From Reinekea forsetii (GTDB lineage: Bacteria; Pseudomonadota; Gammaproteobacteria; Pseudomonadales; Natronospirillaceae): DNA of 64,000 bases. The position numbers and the translations under genes were made by a program. The notes beneath the pieces are model-generated. The model made no database searches. It was not told the origin of the DNA and was given only the letters and a program-made list of their open reading frames with translations. This document shows, piece after piece, positions 56,105-64,000 of this stretch (positions within the stretch are counted from its first letter, which is position 1; each line of letters opens with the position of its first letter). The stretch spans positions 124,001-188,000 of the forward strand of contig NZ_JAHKPH010000016.1 in assembly GCF_018860385.1 (NCBI RefSeq). The letters are read 5' to 3'.

Positions 56105-56595
56105 GACTCTGTAATTTGAACAGACGCACTTAACCGGTGATTGCCCATCCAATACACCATCGGCTGAAAGGTACTATCCTTATACAAAAAGGCATTGGCT
56201 GATTTTCTGAATCCTAGTTTTTCATATACTGGTACAGCATATTCCGTTGAAGTCAGCTCAATGTAATCAACAGAGTCATCAACTTCTAATTTTGCAGCAT
56301 CAAATAATTTCCTCGCTATTCCCTTACCGTTTTCCTCAGGACTAACGAATAAGTAAGCGAGTTTTCTTTTCGAAGAAAACAAAATCACACCAGAAATACA
56401 GCCATCAACTGTACATTTCAAACAAATATTATCGTTGTCGATCAACGACTCTAACTTATCTACAGCAAGGTCTTTCGTGTAAAACACCTCTATCGCGGTT
56501 GGCGACCAAGAAGCTTTCACATAAGTTTCAAACGAAGCTTTGATTACAGTGATGGCTTCTGCAAGATCACTTTTTAAGAGTGGTTTAATCTTCAT
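56101..56595 (-). CDS. GNAT family N-acetyltransferase
   Basis: A 164-residue GNAT enzyme: FETYVKASWSPTAIEVFYTK, LAYLFVSPEENGKGIARKLF with the acetyl-CoA loop, and YAVPVYEKLGFRKSANAFLY. The pattern fits the broad acetyltransferase family with the ending MVYW-MG (PMVYWMGN) seen in many members. The substrate is unknown. It is tail-to-tail with another GNAT of different sequence, so it is not a recent duplicate. Confidence 0.87.
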   Translation of the reverse strand: MKIKPLLKSDLAEAITVIKASFETYVKASWSPTAIEVFYTKDLAVDKLESLIDNDNICLKCTVDGCISGVILFSSKRKLAYLFVSPEENGKGIARKLFDAAKLEVDDSVDYIELTSTEYAVPVYEKLGFRKSANAFLYKDSTFQPMVYWMGNHRLSASVQITES

Positions 56596-56754
56596 GTTAT
56601 TCAGTCGCTATGGGTTTATTCTTTTTAATGGGCGTTTGAATTCAGAGTATAACTTCTATTTGGTGGTTGGTAGAGGGGAACGGTTTAGAGCTGTGGTAAT
56701 TAAGCGGCCAGTTCATAGCTGCAAGCTGGGTCAAAGCATTTAAAAGTGGTTGGT

Positions 56755-56965
56755 TTTAGGCTTCGGGCTGCAAGTAAGGTCAAAACATTTAAACCATCGC
56801 GTCTTCGCTTTGCTTCGAGCGCTCCTACTTGAATTTGTTAGTGATTATTAGCTTTGGGTGTGGGTTTCACTGGAGTGGGCATCGTAAGCCATGGATGGCT
56901 AAGTTAAGCGGTGCAAGGATGCACGAACAGCGACCCGCGGAAGTGGAACGCGCCACCGAAGCGAA
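56755..56965 (+). repeat. Structured intergenic repeat, copy 3
   Basis: It lies in the 56596-57057 spacer, which holds no gene. Leader from 56757 (TTCGGGCTGCAAGTAAGGTC). Core: outer helix GCTTTGG (56851-56857) with CCGAAGC (56956-56962), inner helix GTTTCACT (56864-56871) with AGTGGAAC (56942-56949). Hairpin A is GCCAT/ATGGC (56888-56899) and hairpin B is GTGCA/TGCAC (56911-56924). Leader fragments without core flank it on both sides (56709-56745 and 56973-57010). The spacer also contains the run-in to aacS. Confidence 0.75.
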
Positions 56966-57057
56966 GAAAAAGCGGCCAGTTAAAAGCCGGAGGCTGGGCC
57001 AAAGGTTAGACTGATGGACTAACCTTTGACTGCTTAAGCTTGCTATTTTGAAAATAA

Positions 57058-58992
57058 TTAAGCCAAGTACTTTGCTTTGATCGCTTCGTACTCTTCTAAG
57101 CATTCAGCATTTGCCATGGCCGTTGTATTTTTGGGTGTATCACCCCGTAAGATTTGAGTTACGGCTAGTTCCACTTTTTTACCTGAGCGAGTATAGGGGA
57201 TATCTGTTACCGCAAAGATATGTTTTGGAACGTGTCTCGGAGTGGTGTTTTCGCGGATACGCTGTTTGATGGCTTTAATCAACGTATCATCAAGCTCAGT
57301 CGGTGAGTTGAGTTTTACGAATAAAACGACTTCTACATCATTATCGGTTTGATGACCCACCACTAGCGAATCAGTGACTTGTTCTATAGTTTCCACCTGG
57401 CGATAAATTTCAGCGGTGCCAATTCTCACGCCACCTGGATTTAGTGTGGTATCACTTCGTCCAAGAATAACGACTTGGCCCTGCTCATCTATTTCGCAAA
57501 AATCACCTTGTGCCCAAACATTGTCGAATCGCTCAAAGTAAGCGCTTTTATAGCGCGACTTATCAGGGTCATTCCAGAACCCTATGGGCATGCATGGGGC
57601 GGGTAAACGGCACACCAATTCACCACGTTGGTTTAAGATAGATTCACCTTCATCGCTCCAAGACTCTACAGCCATACCTAAGTTAGCGGCTTGTATCTTA
57701 CCTTTGACTACGGGTGACCAGGGGTTGCCACCGACAAAACACGACACAATGTCTGTACCACCTGAAATAGAGTGCAACATGACATCGGATTTAACTTCAT
57801 CGTATACCCAATCGAAGTCTTCTGGTGACAGAGGCGAGCCAGTGGAAAACACCACACGTAAAGCGTCTAAATTGTTTTCTTTCGGAGCAACGCCTAACTT
57901 TTGACAAGCGCTCAGATACTTAGCACTGGTGCCAAAGTGAGTCACCCGGTACTTTGAAGCCAACTCCCATAGCACCGACTCGGTTGGGTACATCGGGTTG
58001 CCATCAAAAATTATAAGAGTCGCACCTGTCACTAAGCCAGAGGCAAGCCAATTCCACATCATCCAACCGGTCGTGGTGAAATAGAAAAAAGTCGACTCTT
58101 TGGATATATCACCGTGTAAACGTAGCTCTTTAATATGCTGAAGCAAAGTACCGCCAGCACTGTGAATAATACATTTAGGCTTACCTGTGGTACCCGATGA
58201 ATAAAGCACAACCAATGGGTGGTCAAACGGAAACTCAACAAGCTCTGGCGCAGCACGGTTTTGCTTAAATATATCCTCTAGCTCTGTAGCACGTTCAATG
58301 CTCGCAATACTAGGCACCACAGAAACATTGATCGTTTGCCGTATAGAAGGCACCGAAGCACGCAATTGATCGACAACCTCGCGACGATCAAATAGTTTTC
58401 CGCCATAACCGTAGCCATTACCCGCCAACAACACCACCGGCTCAACCTGACCAAGCCGATCAAAGACACCTTCATAGCCAAAATCAGGCGAGGCTGATGT
58501 CCAAATAGCGCCCAAGTAAGTGGTCGCCAGCATACCTATTAGCGCTTCCTGAGTATTACCAATATAACCGGCCACAACGTCTTTAGGTTGTACACCACAC
58601 TCTTGCTGAAGATAGGCCGCCAACTGCATCACGCTTTCTCGCAGCTGCTTATAGCTAATCTCTTGTGCTTCACGAGATTCACTCACCGCAACAATGGCGT
58701 TTCTATCGTTTTCACCATGGTGCAGTAAATTATTGGCGAAATTCAGCTTAGCGTTAGGAAACCACTTCGCATCAGGCATTTGCGCATGCCCTAAAACAAC
58801 ATCACCCGCAGACCCTTGGACATCGCCGAAATCCCAAACAGCCTGCCAAAACTCGCTGAGATTATTAATACTGTAGTGATGAAGGGCGCTGTAATTGTAA
58901 TCAAAAGCTTGAGCATCGAAACGTTTGGCAAAATCACTCAACTGGGTTTGTTCCATTTGAGACTGAGACGGACGGAATAGTATTGTCGACAT
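57058..58992 (-). CDS. aacS: Acetoacetate-CoA ligase
   Basis: An ANL-superfamily synthetase of 644 residues that activates acetoacetate to acetoacetyl-CoA with ATP. The N-terminal part HAQMPDAKWFPNAKLNFANN is of the acetoacetyl-CoA synthetase type. The phosphate-binding loop is LVVLYSSGTTGKPKCIIHSA and the adenylate motif region reads ISGGTDIVSCFVGGNPW. The C-terminal domain carries GRSDTTLNPGGVRIGTAEIY and the catalytic Lys in YTRSGKKVELAV. This points to use of ketone bodies or polyhydroxybutyrate. It is monocistronic, framed by repeats. Confidence 0.95.
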   Translation of the reverse strand: MSTILFRPSQSQMEQTQLSDFAKRFDAQAFDYNYSALHHYSINNLSEFWQAVWDFGDVQGSAGDVVLGHAQMPDAKWFPNAKLNFANNLLHHGENDRNAIVAVSESREAQEISYKQLRESVMQLAAYLQQECGVQPKDVVAGYIGNTQEALIGMLATTYLGAIWTSASPDFGYEGVFDRLGQVEPVVLLAGNGYGYGGKLFDRREVVDQLRASVPSIRQTINVSVVPSIASIERATELEDIFKQNRAAPELVEFPFDHPLVVLYSSGTTGKPKCIIHSAGGTLLQHIKELRLHGDISKESTFFYFTTTGWMMWNWLASGLVTGATLIIFDGNPMYPTESVLWELASKYRVTHFGTSAKYLSACQKLGVAPKENNLDALRVVFSTGSPLSPEDFDWVYDEVKSDVMLHSISGGTDIVSCFVGGNPWSPVVKGKIQAANLGMAVESWSDEGESILNQRGELVCRLPAPCMPIGFWNDPDKSRYKSAYFERFDNVWAQGDFCEIDEQGQVVILGRSDTTLNPGGVRIGTAEIYRQVETIEQVTDSLVVGHQTDNDVEVVLFVKLNSPTELDDTLIKAIKQRIRENTTPRHVPKHIFAVTDIPYTRSGKKVELAVTQILRGDTPKNTTAMANAECLEEYEAIKAKYLA

Positions 58993-59340
58993 AGGCGCTT
59001 AAATTCTGTTTATTGTTGTTGCTGTTAGGGTACCGAGCACAGCGGTAATGACAAGATCTGTTTTTGAAAAAAGAAGGGGTTGGGTGTCAGCAATTCGTAC
59101 CAGTTTTTTTGAGCTGCAAGTTAATAGCTTCAAGTTTCAAGTATGGTCAAAAGAGGGTTTGTGCTGATAATTGCACTTGTAGGAGTCGTCGGAACGTAGT
59201 GGAGAGACGATTTTATAGATTTGAGAAGTTTTGGGTTGAGGGGGAAAAGCTGCAAGCTGCAAGCTGCAAGCTGCAAGACAAGATCAAATCGCCGTCGCTT
59301 TTGAAATTCAATGATGATTGGCGAATTTTTTTGGGTTATT
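58993..59340. repeat. Spacer with simple repeats and leader fragments
   Basis: No gene is visible. 59111-59153 is a leader-like fragment (GCTGCAAGTTAATAGCTTCA), similar to 59925-59960. 59177-59210 repeats 55452-55485 with two differences. 59247-59274 is four perfect tandem copies of the heptamer AAGCTGC, a likely slippage site. It is the left part of the 1-kb repeat block between aacS and the purL-side genes. Confidence 0.65.
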
Positions 59341-59552
59341 AAGTGCGGCTTTTGGTTTCGGGCTGCGGGTCAGGTCAACACATTTCGCGTCTTCGCTTTG
59401 CTTCGAACGCTCCTACTTGGGAGTGGTGTTGGTGATTAGCTTTGGTGGTGGGTTTCACTGGAGCGGGCATCTGAGGCATGGATGCCGAAGTTTAGCGGCG
59501 CACGGAGGCGCGAACAGCGACCCGCGGAAGTGGAACGCGCCACCGAAGCGGG
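59341..59552 (+). repeat. Structured intergenic repeat, copy 4
   Basis: A complete copy. Leader from about 59355 (TTTCGGGCTGCGGGTCAGGT). Outer helix GCTTTGGTGG (59439-59448) with CCACCGAAGC (59540-59549), inner helix GTTTCACT (59452-59459) with AGTGGAAC (59529-59536). Hairpin A is GGCAT/ATGCC (59475-59486) and hairpin B is GCGC/GCGC (59498-59511). Hairpin A has both arms changed relative to copies 1-3. Confidence 0.8.
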
Positions 59553-59561
59553 TTTTAGTGA

Positions 59562-59778
59562 ACCAGTTTTAGGCAATGAGCTGCGGGTAAGGCCAAAATA
59601 TTTAAACCATCTCGGTTTCGCTTTATTTCGCGCGCTCCTACTTGGGAGTGGTGTTGGAGACTAGCTTTGGTGGTGGGTTTCACTGGAGCGGGCATCTGAG
59701 GCATGGATGCCGAAGTTTAACGGCGCACGAAGGCGCGAACAGCGACCCGCGGAAGTGGAACGCGCCACCGAAGCGGGA
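59562..59778 (+). repeat. Structured intergenic repeat, copy 5
   Basis: A complete copy. Outer helix 59664-59673 with 59765-59774, inner helix 59677-59684 with 59754-59761. Hairpin A is 59700-59711 and hairpin B is 59723-59736, whose loop differs by one base from copies 4 and 6 (ACGAAG against ACGGAG). The two helices are otherwise identical to copy 4. Confidence 0.8.
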
Positions 59779-59912
59779 ATGTGGTGTTGGAGACTAGCTT
59801 TGGTGGTGGGTTTCACTGGAGCGGGCATCTGAGGCATGGATGCCGAAGTTTAGCGGCGCACGGAGGCGCGAACAGCGACCCGCGGAAGTGGAACGCGCCA
59901 CCGAAGCGGGAA
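59779..59912 (+). repeat. Structured intergenic repeat, copy 6 (core-only tandem duplicate)
   Basis: It repeats the core of copy 5 with a period of 133 bases and lacks the leader. Outer helix 59797-59806 with 59898-59907, inner helix from 59810 with 59887-59894. Hairpin A is 59833-59844 and hairpin B is 59856-59869. A leader fragment without core (59920-60005) follows up to the next gene, so a leader-core-core-leader array resulted. Confidence 0.8.
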
Positions 59913-60005
59913 TTAAGCTGGAAGTTAATAGCTTCAAGCTACAAGCAGGGTCTAAACACTTAAAGCCATCGCGCCTTCGTGTTGCTTTGAGCGATCCTGC
60001 TTTTA

Positions 60006-60356
60006 TTAAAAGCTTCGGCTGCCGGCTTGTTCTAGTTTGGATAAAATGAAGCGGAGTTTGATTTCGCCTTCTTCGCGGAAGCGAATTTGGTTGTTTCTGA
60101 CTCTTAGTGCGTAGAGTTCGTTAATGCTTTGGCATTGTAGGCGGATGTTATCGAGTTCTTCGTTGTGACGAATAGGCATGTCGATGAAAAAGTTCCATTC
60201 GTTTGGCGTGAGTTGACCTTCAAGCAAGCGCGTTAACGTGGCTTGAAGGTCTTCGATTTCCGGCTGGTAAACTGGTTTTTTGCCGAATGCCATGGCTAGG
60301 GCGACACCGCCCACGACCAAAAACGTAACCACAAAAACCAGAATAAACTCAGCCAT
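60006..60356 (-). CDS. Small membrane-anchored protein downstream of purL
   Basis: A 116-residue protein with one N-terminal hydrophobic segment (ILVFVVTFLVVGGVALAMAF) and a cytoplasmic-type helical tail (EIEDLQATLTRLLEGQLTPN, EWNFFIDMPIRHNEELDNIR, REEGEIKLRFILSKLEQAG). I do not know its family well enough to name it; similar short genes occur beside purL. It begins 5 bases after the purL stop, so it is co-transcribed. The function is unknown. Confidence 0.7.
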   Translation of the reverse strand: MAEFILVFVVTFLVVGGVALAMAFGKKPVYQPEIEDLQATLTRLLEGQLTPNEWNFFIDMPIRHNEELDNIRLQCQSINELYALRVRNNQIRFREEGEIKLRFILSKLEQAGSRSF

Positions 60357-60361
60357 GAAAC

Positions 60362-63300
60362 TTACTTAACCCAAGCGCGAGCGTTGCGGAACATACGCAT
60401 CCAAGCGCCGTCTTCATCCCAGGCTTCTGGTGCCCACGAATTAGTCACGGAACGGAACACACGCTCTGGGTGTGGCATCATAATGGTGATACGACCATCG
60501 GGGGTGGTAAAACCGTTCATACCCAATGCCGAACCGTTCGGGTTCGCCGGGTATTGCTCAGTCACCTTACCGTAATTATCAACATACTGGAGCGCAACTA
60601 AACCACTTTGCGCGGCTAGGTTTTGATGCGCCTCGTCTTTATATTCCGCACGACCTTCACCATGAGCCACCGCAATCGCCATTTTAGAGCCCGCCATGCC
60701 CGTCAAAAAGATTGACGGAGACTCTGGTACTTCAACCATCGCCACGCGAGCTTCAAACTGCTCAGATTCATTGCGAACAAAGTGCGGCCAATGATCCGTG
60801 CCATCAATGATGGACCGTAAATTGGAAAGCATCTGACACCCATTACAAACGCCCAATGCAAACTTAGACTGATCGGCAAAGAAGTCTTTGAACTGCTGCT
60901 TGGCACCCTCGTTAAATAAAATCGATTTTGCCCAACCTTCACCGGCACCTAATACATCACCGTATGAGAAGCCACCACAGGCCACTAACCCGCTGAATTG
61001 ATCAAGGGTAACCGAGCCCGATAAAATGTCACTCATGTGAACGTCTATCGAATCAAAACCTGCGCGGTCAAAAGCCGCCGCCATTTCAATTTGCCCGTTT
61101 ACACCCTGCTCTCTCAAAATGGCCATTTTAGGACGAACACCCTTTGCAATAAACGGCGCGGCAATGTCTTGTGCTGGGTCAAAACTTAACTCAGCATGTA
61201 AGCCAGGATCATTCGCATCGAGTAACGAATCGTATTCTTGTTGCGCGCATTTTTCATTATCACGTAGCGATTGAATGCGGAAACTGGTTTCGCTCCACAT
61301 ACGCAATAAATCGGTACGTGGCTTCACATAAAGCTCATCGTCATCGGCTGTAATGCGCACCAAGTCATCATCATTTGGTCGGCCAATAACACTCACACAC
61401 TCAGCCAACCCTGCCGCATTAAACTGCGCCAAAACGGCTTCAGATTCAGACTGCTTCACTTGAATAACAGCGCCCAACTCTTCACTGAACAAAGCCGCCA
61501 TAACATCGTCGCCAGCAAATCGATCAGTCGCAATATCGACACCGGTTCGGCCTGCAAACGCCATTTCGGCTAAAGTGACAAACACGCCGCCATCGGAGCG
61601 GTCATGGTAGGCCAATAGTTTTTGATCTTGCAATAAACCTTGGATGACAGCCCAGAAAGCTTTCAAATCTTCGGCATCATCAACATCGGGTGCTTCATCA
61701 CCTACTTTTCGATACACCTGAGCAAGCGCACTGCCCGCCAAGCGGTTTTGCCCTTTACCTAAGTCTATCAATATTAAATCGGTCTCACCTTTATTCGTTT
61801 TAATTTCAGGTGTAACCGTTAAGCGCACATCTTTCACCGGTGCACCGCCAGTAACAATTAAACTCAACGGCGAAGTGACTGATTTTTCTTTTCCGTCTTC
61901 TTGCCAAGTGGTTCGCATAGACATTGAATCTTTGCCAACAGGGATCGTTAAATCTAAGGCTGGGCATAACTCTAAGCCAACCGCTTTTACGGTATCGTAT
62001 AACGCTTCGTCTTCTCCTGGGTGGCCGGCGGCAGCCATCCAGTTTGCCGAGAGACGAACGTTTTTCATTTCACCGATATAAGTTGAAGCAATGTTCGTTA
62101 ACGTTTCTGCAACTGCTAAACGGCCAGAGGCCGCTGGGTTGATTACAGCAACTGGGGTACGCTCACCCATTGCCATCGCTTCACCCGTATAAGACTCAAA
62201 ACCAGAGGTAGTCACTGCCGCGTTCGCTACTGGAATTTGCCAAGGCCCTACCATTTGATCGCGTGCGACCATACCTGTTATCGAACGATCACCAATGGTT
62301 ATTAAAAAGCTTTTACTCGCCACAGCAGGTAATCGCAGCACACGCTCTATGGTGTCGTTAATATCTAAATTGTGCGTAGTAAAAGTATCTTTCTTAAATT
62401 CTACACGATCGAATGCGCGCTGCATTTTAGGTGGCTTGCCTAACAATACGTCGAGTGGCATATCGACAGCGTTGTTATTAAAATGCGAATCACTCACGAC
62501 TAGGTTTGCACTGTCATTCGCTTCACCAATTACGGCATACGGGCAACGCTCGCGTTTGCACAGTGCTTCGAAAACAGGCATTTGTTCTGGCGTTACAGCC
62601 AAAACATAACGTTCTTGTGATTCGTTCGACCAGACCGCCAACGGCGACATGCCCGGTTCATCATTTGGAATATCGCGCAATTCAAATTTACCGCCACGAC
62701 CGCCATCGGCAACAAGCTCCGGCATCGCGTTTGATAAACCACCCGCACCGACATCATGTATGAAGGCAATAGGATTGTTATCTCCCAATTCCCAGCATCG
62801 ATCAATAACTTCTTGGCAGCGGCGTTCCATTTCTGGATTCCCACGTTGCACCGAAGCAAAATCTAAATCTTCGTTGCCTTCTGCACTGTCAACTGAACTG
62901 GCCGCGCCTCCGCCTAAACCAATTTGCATGGCTGGCCCACCGAGCACAATCAATTGCGCGCCAACAGGAATGTTATCCCACGCTTTTTCAACATGCTCTT
63001 CTTTGATGTTTCCGTATCCACCAGCAATCATAATCGGTTTATGATAACCGCGAATCTCTGTACCGTTTGCACCTGCAGCCGATGCTTCATAAGTGCGGAA
63101 GTAACCGACTAAATTAGGGCGGCCAAATTCATTGTTAAAAGCGGCTCCACCTAAAGGACCTTCGATCATAATATCGAGTGCGCTCACAATACGCGCGGGT
63201 TTGCCGTAGTAACTTTCCCACGGTTGCTCGAATCCAGGAATGCGAAGATCGGACACACTGAAGCCAGCTAAACCGGCTTTCGGCTTACCGCCCATGCCTG

Positions 63301-64000
63301 TTGCGCCTTCATCACGAATTTCACCACCTGAACCTGTGGCCGCTCCTGCAAAAGGTGCAATGGCCGTTGGGTGGTTATGGGTTTCAACTTTAAATAAAAT
63401 ATGAATATTTTCTTCGTTGTAACCGTACTGATGCTGATCGTTGGTATAAAAGCGTTTGCCATTAAAGCCTGAAAACACGGCGGCATTGTCTTTGTATGCC
63501 GACAGCACACCTTCGCTATTATTTTCGTAGGTGTTTTTGATCATTTTGAACAACGACCAAGGCGATTCTTCGCCATCGATGATCCAACTCGCATTAAAAA
63601 TTTTGTGACGACAATGTTCAGAGTTTGCCTGTGCAAACATCATCAATTCAACATCGGTTGGGTTACGATTTAAGGCAGTGTAAGATGCGACTAAATATTC
63701 AATTTCATCGCTTGCTAGCGCCAACCCTAATTGAGAATTTGCGGTTTCTAATGCCGCCTTACCACCTTGAAGAATATCTACTTTCGTTAAAGGTGCTGGC
63801 TCTTGTTCTGCAAACAAGGTATTGGCCGTTGGTTCGTTGAAATAAACAGATTCAGTCATTCGATCGAATAACGCAGCCGATGCCACTTTAACTTGTTCTT
63901 CCGACAAAGGCTGTTCTGATTTCAATACGTAGCGAACACCGCGCTCAAGTCGCTTAACATTAGATAAAGCGCTATTATGAGCAATGTCGGTGGCTTTCGT
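60362..64000 (-). CDS. purL: Phosphoribosylformylglycinamidine synthase (5' end outside window)
   Basis: PurL makes FGAM from FGAR, glutamine and ATP in purine synthesis. The gene enters from the right edge: the frame is open to base 64000 ([20 protein letters not shown]), so about 1212 residues are visible of roughly 1290. The FGAR-binding and ATP domains show [56 protein letters not shown] and [16 protein letters not shown]. The C-terminal glutaminase has the nucleophile in [14 protein letters not shown] and ends [10 protein letters not shown]. This is the large single-chain type. A TTG at 63925 is not the start. Confidence 0.98.
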   Translation of the reverse strand, partial: TKATDIAHNSALSNVKRLERGVRYVLKSEQPLSEEQVKVASAALFDRMTESVYFNEPTANTLFAEQEPAPLTKVDILQGGKAALETANSQLGLALASDEIEYLVASYTALNRNPTDVELMMFAQANSEHCRHKIFNASWIIDGEESPWSLFKMIKNTYENNSEGVLSAYKDNAAVFSGFNGKRFYTNDQHQYGYNEENIHILFKVETHNHPTAIAPFAGAATGSGGEIRDEGATGMGGKPKAGLAGFSVSDLRIPGFEQPWESYYGKPARIVSALDIMIEGPLGGAAFNNEFGRPNLVGYFRTYEASAAGANGTEIRGYHKPIMIAGGYGNIKEEHVEKAWDNIPVGAQLIVLGGPAMQIGLGGGAASSVDSAEGNEDLDFASVQRGNPEMERRCQEVIDRCWELGDNNPIAFIHDVGAGGLSNAMPELVADGGRGGKFELRDIPNDEPGMSPLAVWSNESQERYVLAVTPEQMPVFEALCKRERCPYAVIGEANDSANLVVSDSHFNNNAVDMPLDVLLGKPPKMQRAFDRVEFKKDTFTTHNLDINDTIERVLRLPAVASKSFLITIGDRSITGMVARDQMVGPWQIPVANAAVTTSGFESYTGEAMAMGERTPVAVINPAASGRLAVAETLTNIASTYIGEMKNVRLSANWMAAAGHPGEDEALYDTVKAVGLELCPALDLTIPVGKDSMSMRTTWQEDGKEKSVTSPLSLIVTGGAPVKDVRLTVTPEIKTNKGETDLILIDLGKGQNRLAGSALAQVYRKVGDEAPDVDDAEDLKAFWAVIQGLLQDQKLLAYHDRSDGGVFVTLAEMAFAGRTGVDIATDRFAGDDVMAALFSEELGAVIQVKQSESEAVLAQFNAAGLAECVSVIGRPNDDDLVRITADDDELYVKPRTDLLRMWSETSFRIQSLRDNEKCAQQEYDSLLDANDPGLHAELSFDPAQDIAAPFIAKGVRPKMAILREQGVNGQIEMAAAFDRAGFDSIDVHMSDILSGSVTLDQFSGLVACGGFSYGDVLGAGEGWAKSILFNEGAKQQFKDFFADQSKFALGVCNGCQMLSNLRSIIDGTDHWPHFVRNESEQFEARVAMVEVPESPSIFLTGMAGSKMAIAVAHGEGRAEYKDEAHQNLAAQSGLVALQYVDNYGKVTEQYPANPNGSALGMNGFTTPDGRITIMMPHPERVFRSVTNSWAPEAWDEDGAWMRMFRNARAWVK

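Noticed and set aside
59482-60049. Short open frames inside the repeats (59482-59664, 59781-59963, 59840-60049, also 56829-57014 and 4329-4520)
   Set aside because: They encode near-identical peptides only because they lie in copies of the same repeat; frames break or shift between copies, they lack ribosome-binding sites, and sequence change follows hairpin pairing, not codons.
60362-63925. purL starting at TTG 63925
   Set aside because: The frame stays open to the window edge and the upstream codons match the conserved PurL sequence before this point.
1-64000. Insertion sequences, prophage, CRISPR, tRNA or rRNA genes
   Set aside because: No transposase, integrase, phage or Cas protein, no regularly spaced array, and no T-arm-like GGTTCGAATC with matching stems were found in the spacers.

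Overview
The window looks like a chromosomal segment of a marine or aquatic gammaproteobacterium. This rests on the tsaD / rpsU-yqeY-dnaG-rpoD macromolecular-synthesis block, leuS-lptE-holA, argO/argP, motY next to rnt, a PurL of the large one-chain type, and a trypsin-like protease with a GlyGly-CTERM tail. The mix is compatible with the Oceanospirillales (for example Saccharospirillaceae or Reinekea-like bacteria), but the genus is an inference. I see no phage, insertion sequence, CRISPR array, tRNA or rRNA. Almost all the window is ordinary, densely coded chromosome.

Layout. 1-825: 5' part of ygiQ. 984-4241: a PstS-like/OmpA fusion, then folK, folB and tsaD in one reverse operon. 4242-4935: repeat-rich spacer. 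4936-9552: rpsU, yqeY, dnaG, rpoD, ending at a strong terminator. 9626-13164: a PLP lyase/synthase, a VC0807-type membrane protein, trmK, and ibpA behind a sigma-32-like promoter and a ROSE-like RNA thermometer. 13213-15404: maltose-type acetyltransferase plus GH13 glucosidase. 15473-17047: divergent argO and argP. 17051-21118: leuS-lptE-holA. 21314-22618: a small rhodanese with a palindromic operator candidate, and an MDR oxidoreductase. 22712-27043: aapJQMP amino-acid ABC transporter. 27335-29537: YHS protein, PilZ protein, argG. 29639-32126: ntrBC, behind a sigma-54-type promoter and two NtrC-like sites. 32299-35607: methyltransferase, PanZ-like GNAT, and hisB-hisH-hisF without hisA. 35597-38372: serine hydrolase and a four-gene reverse cluster (GST, GNAT, ABM monooxygenase, small DUF). 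38497-40057: a FeeM-like N-acyltransferase overlapping an E1/ThiF-like gene. 40518-45959: pfkA and an RND efflux pair. 46043-50257: an orphan encapsulated-ferritin-like protein, motY, rnt, a thiamine-binding MTH1187 protein and a MATE pump. 50296-55251: trxA, a LysR regulator, orn, rsgA, a lipoprotein and the GlyGly-CTERM protease. 55622-58992: two GNATs and acetoacetyl-CoA synthetase. 58993-60005: a dense repeat block. 60006-64000: a small membrane protein and most of purL.

Genes that work together: nitrogen supply and control (aapJQMP, ntrBC, argG, argO/argP, hisBHF), translation and tRNA modification (tsaD, rpsU, leuS, trmK, rsgA), RNA turnover (rnt, orn) and replication (dnaG, holA).

The most unusual items are: (i) a dispersed structured intergenic repeat in six copies, whose hairpins carry compensatory base changes; (ii) the FeeM-like acyltransferase + E1-like operon; (iii) an encapsulated-ferritin homologue without shell gene or targeting tail; (iv) the ntrBC control region with glnA-like geometry; (v) hisH joined directly to hisF; (vi) the ibpA heat-shock leader.
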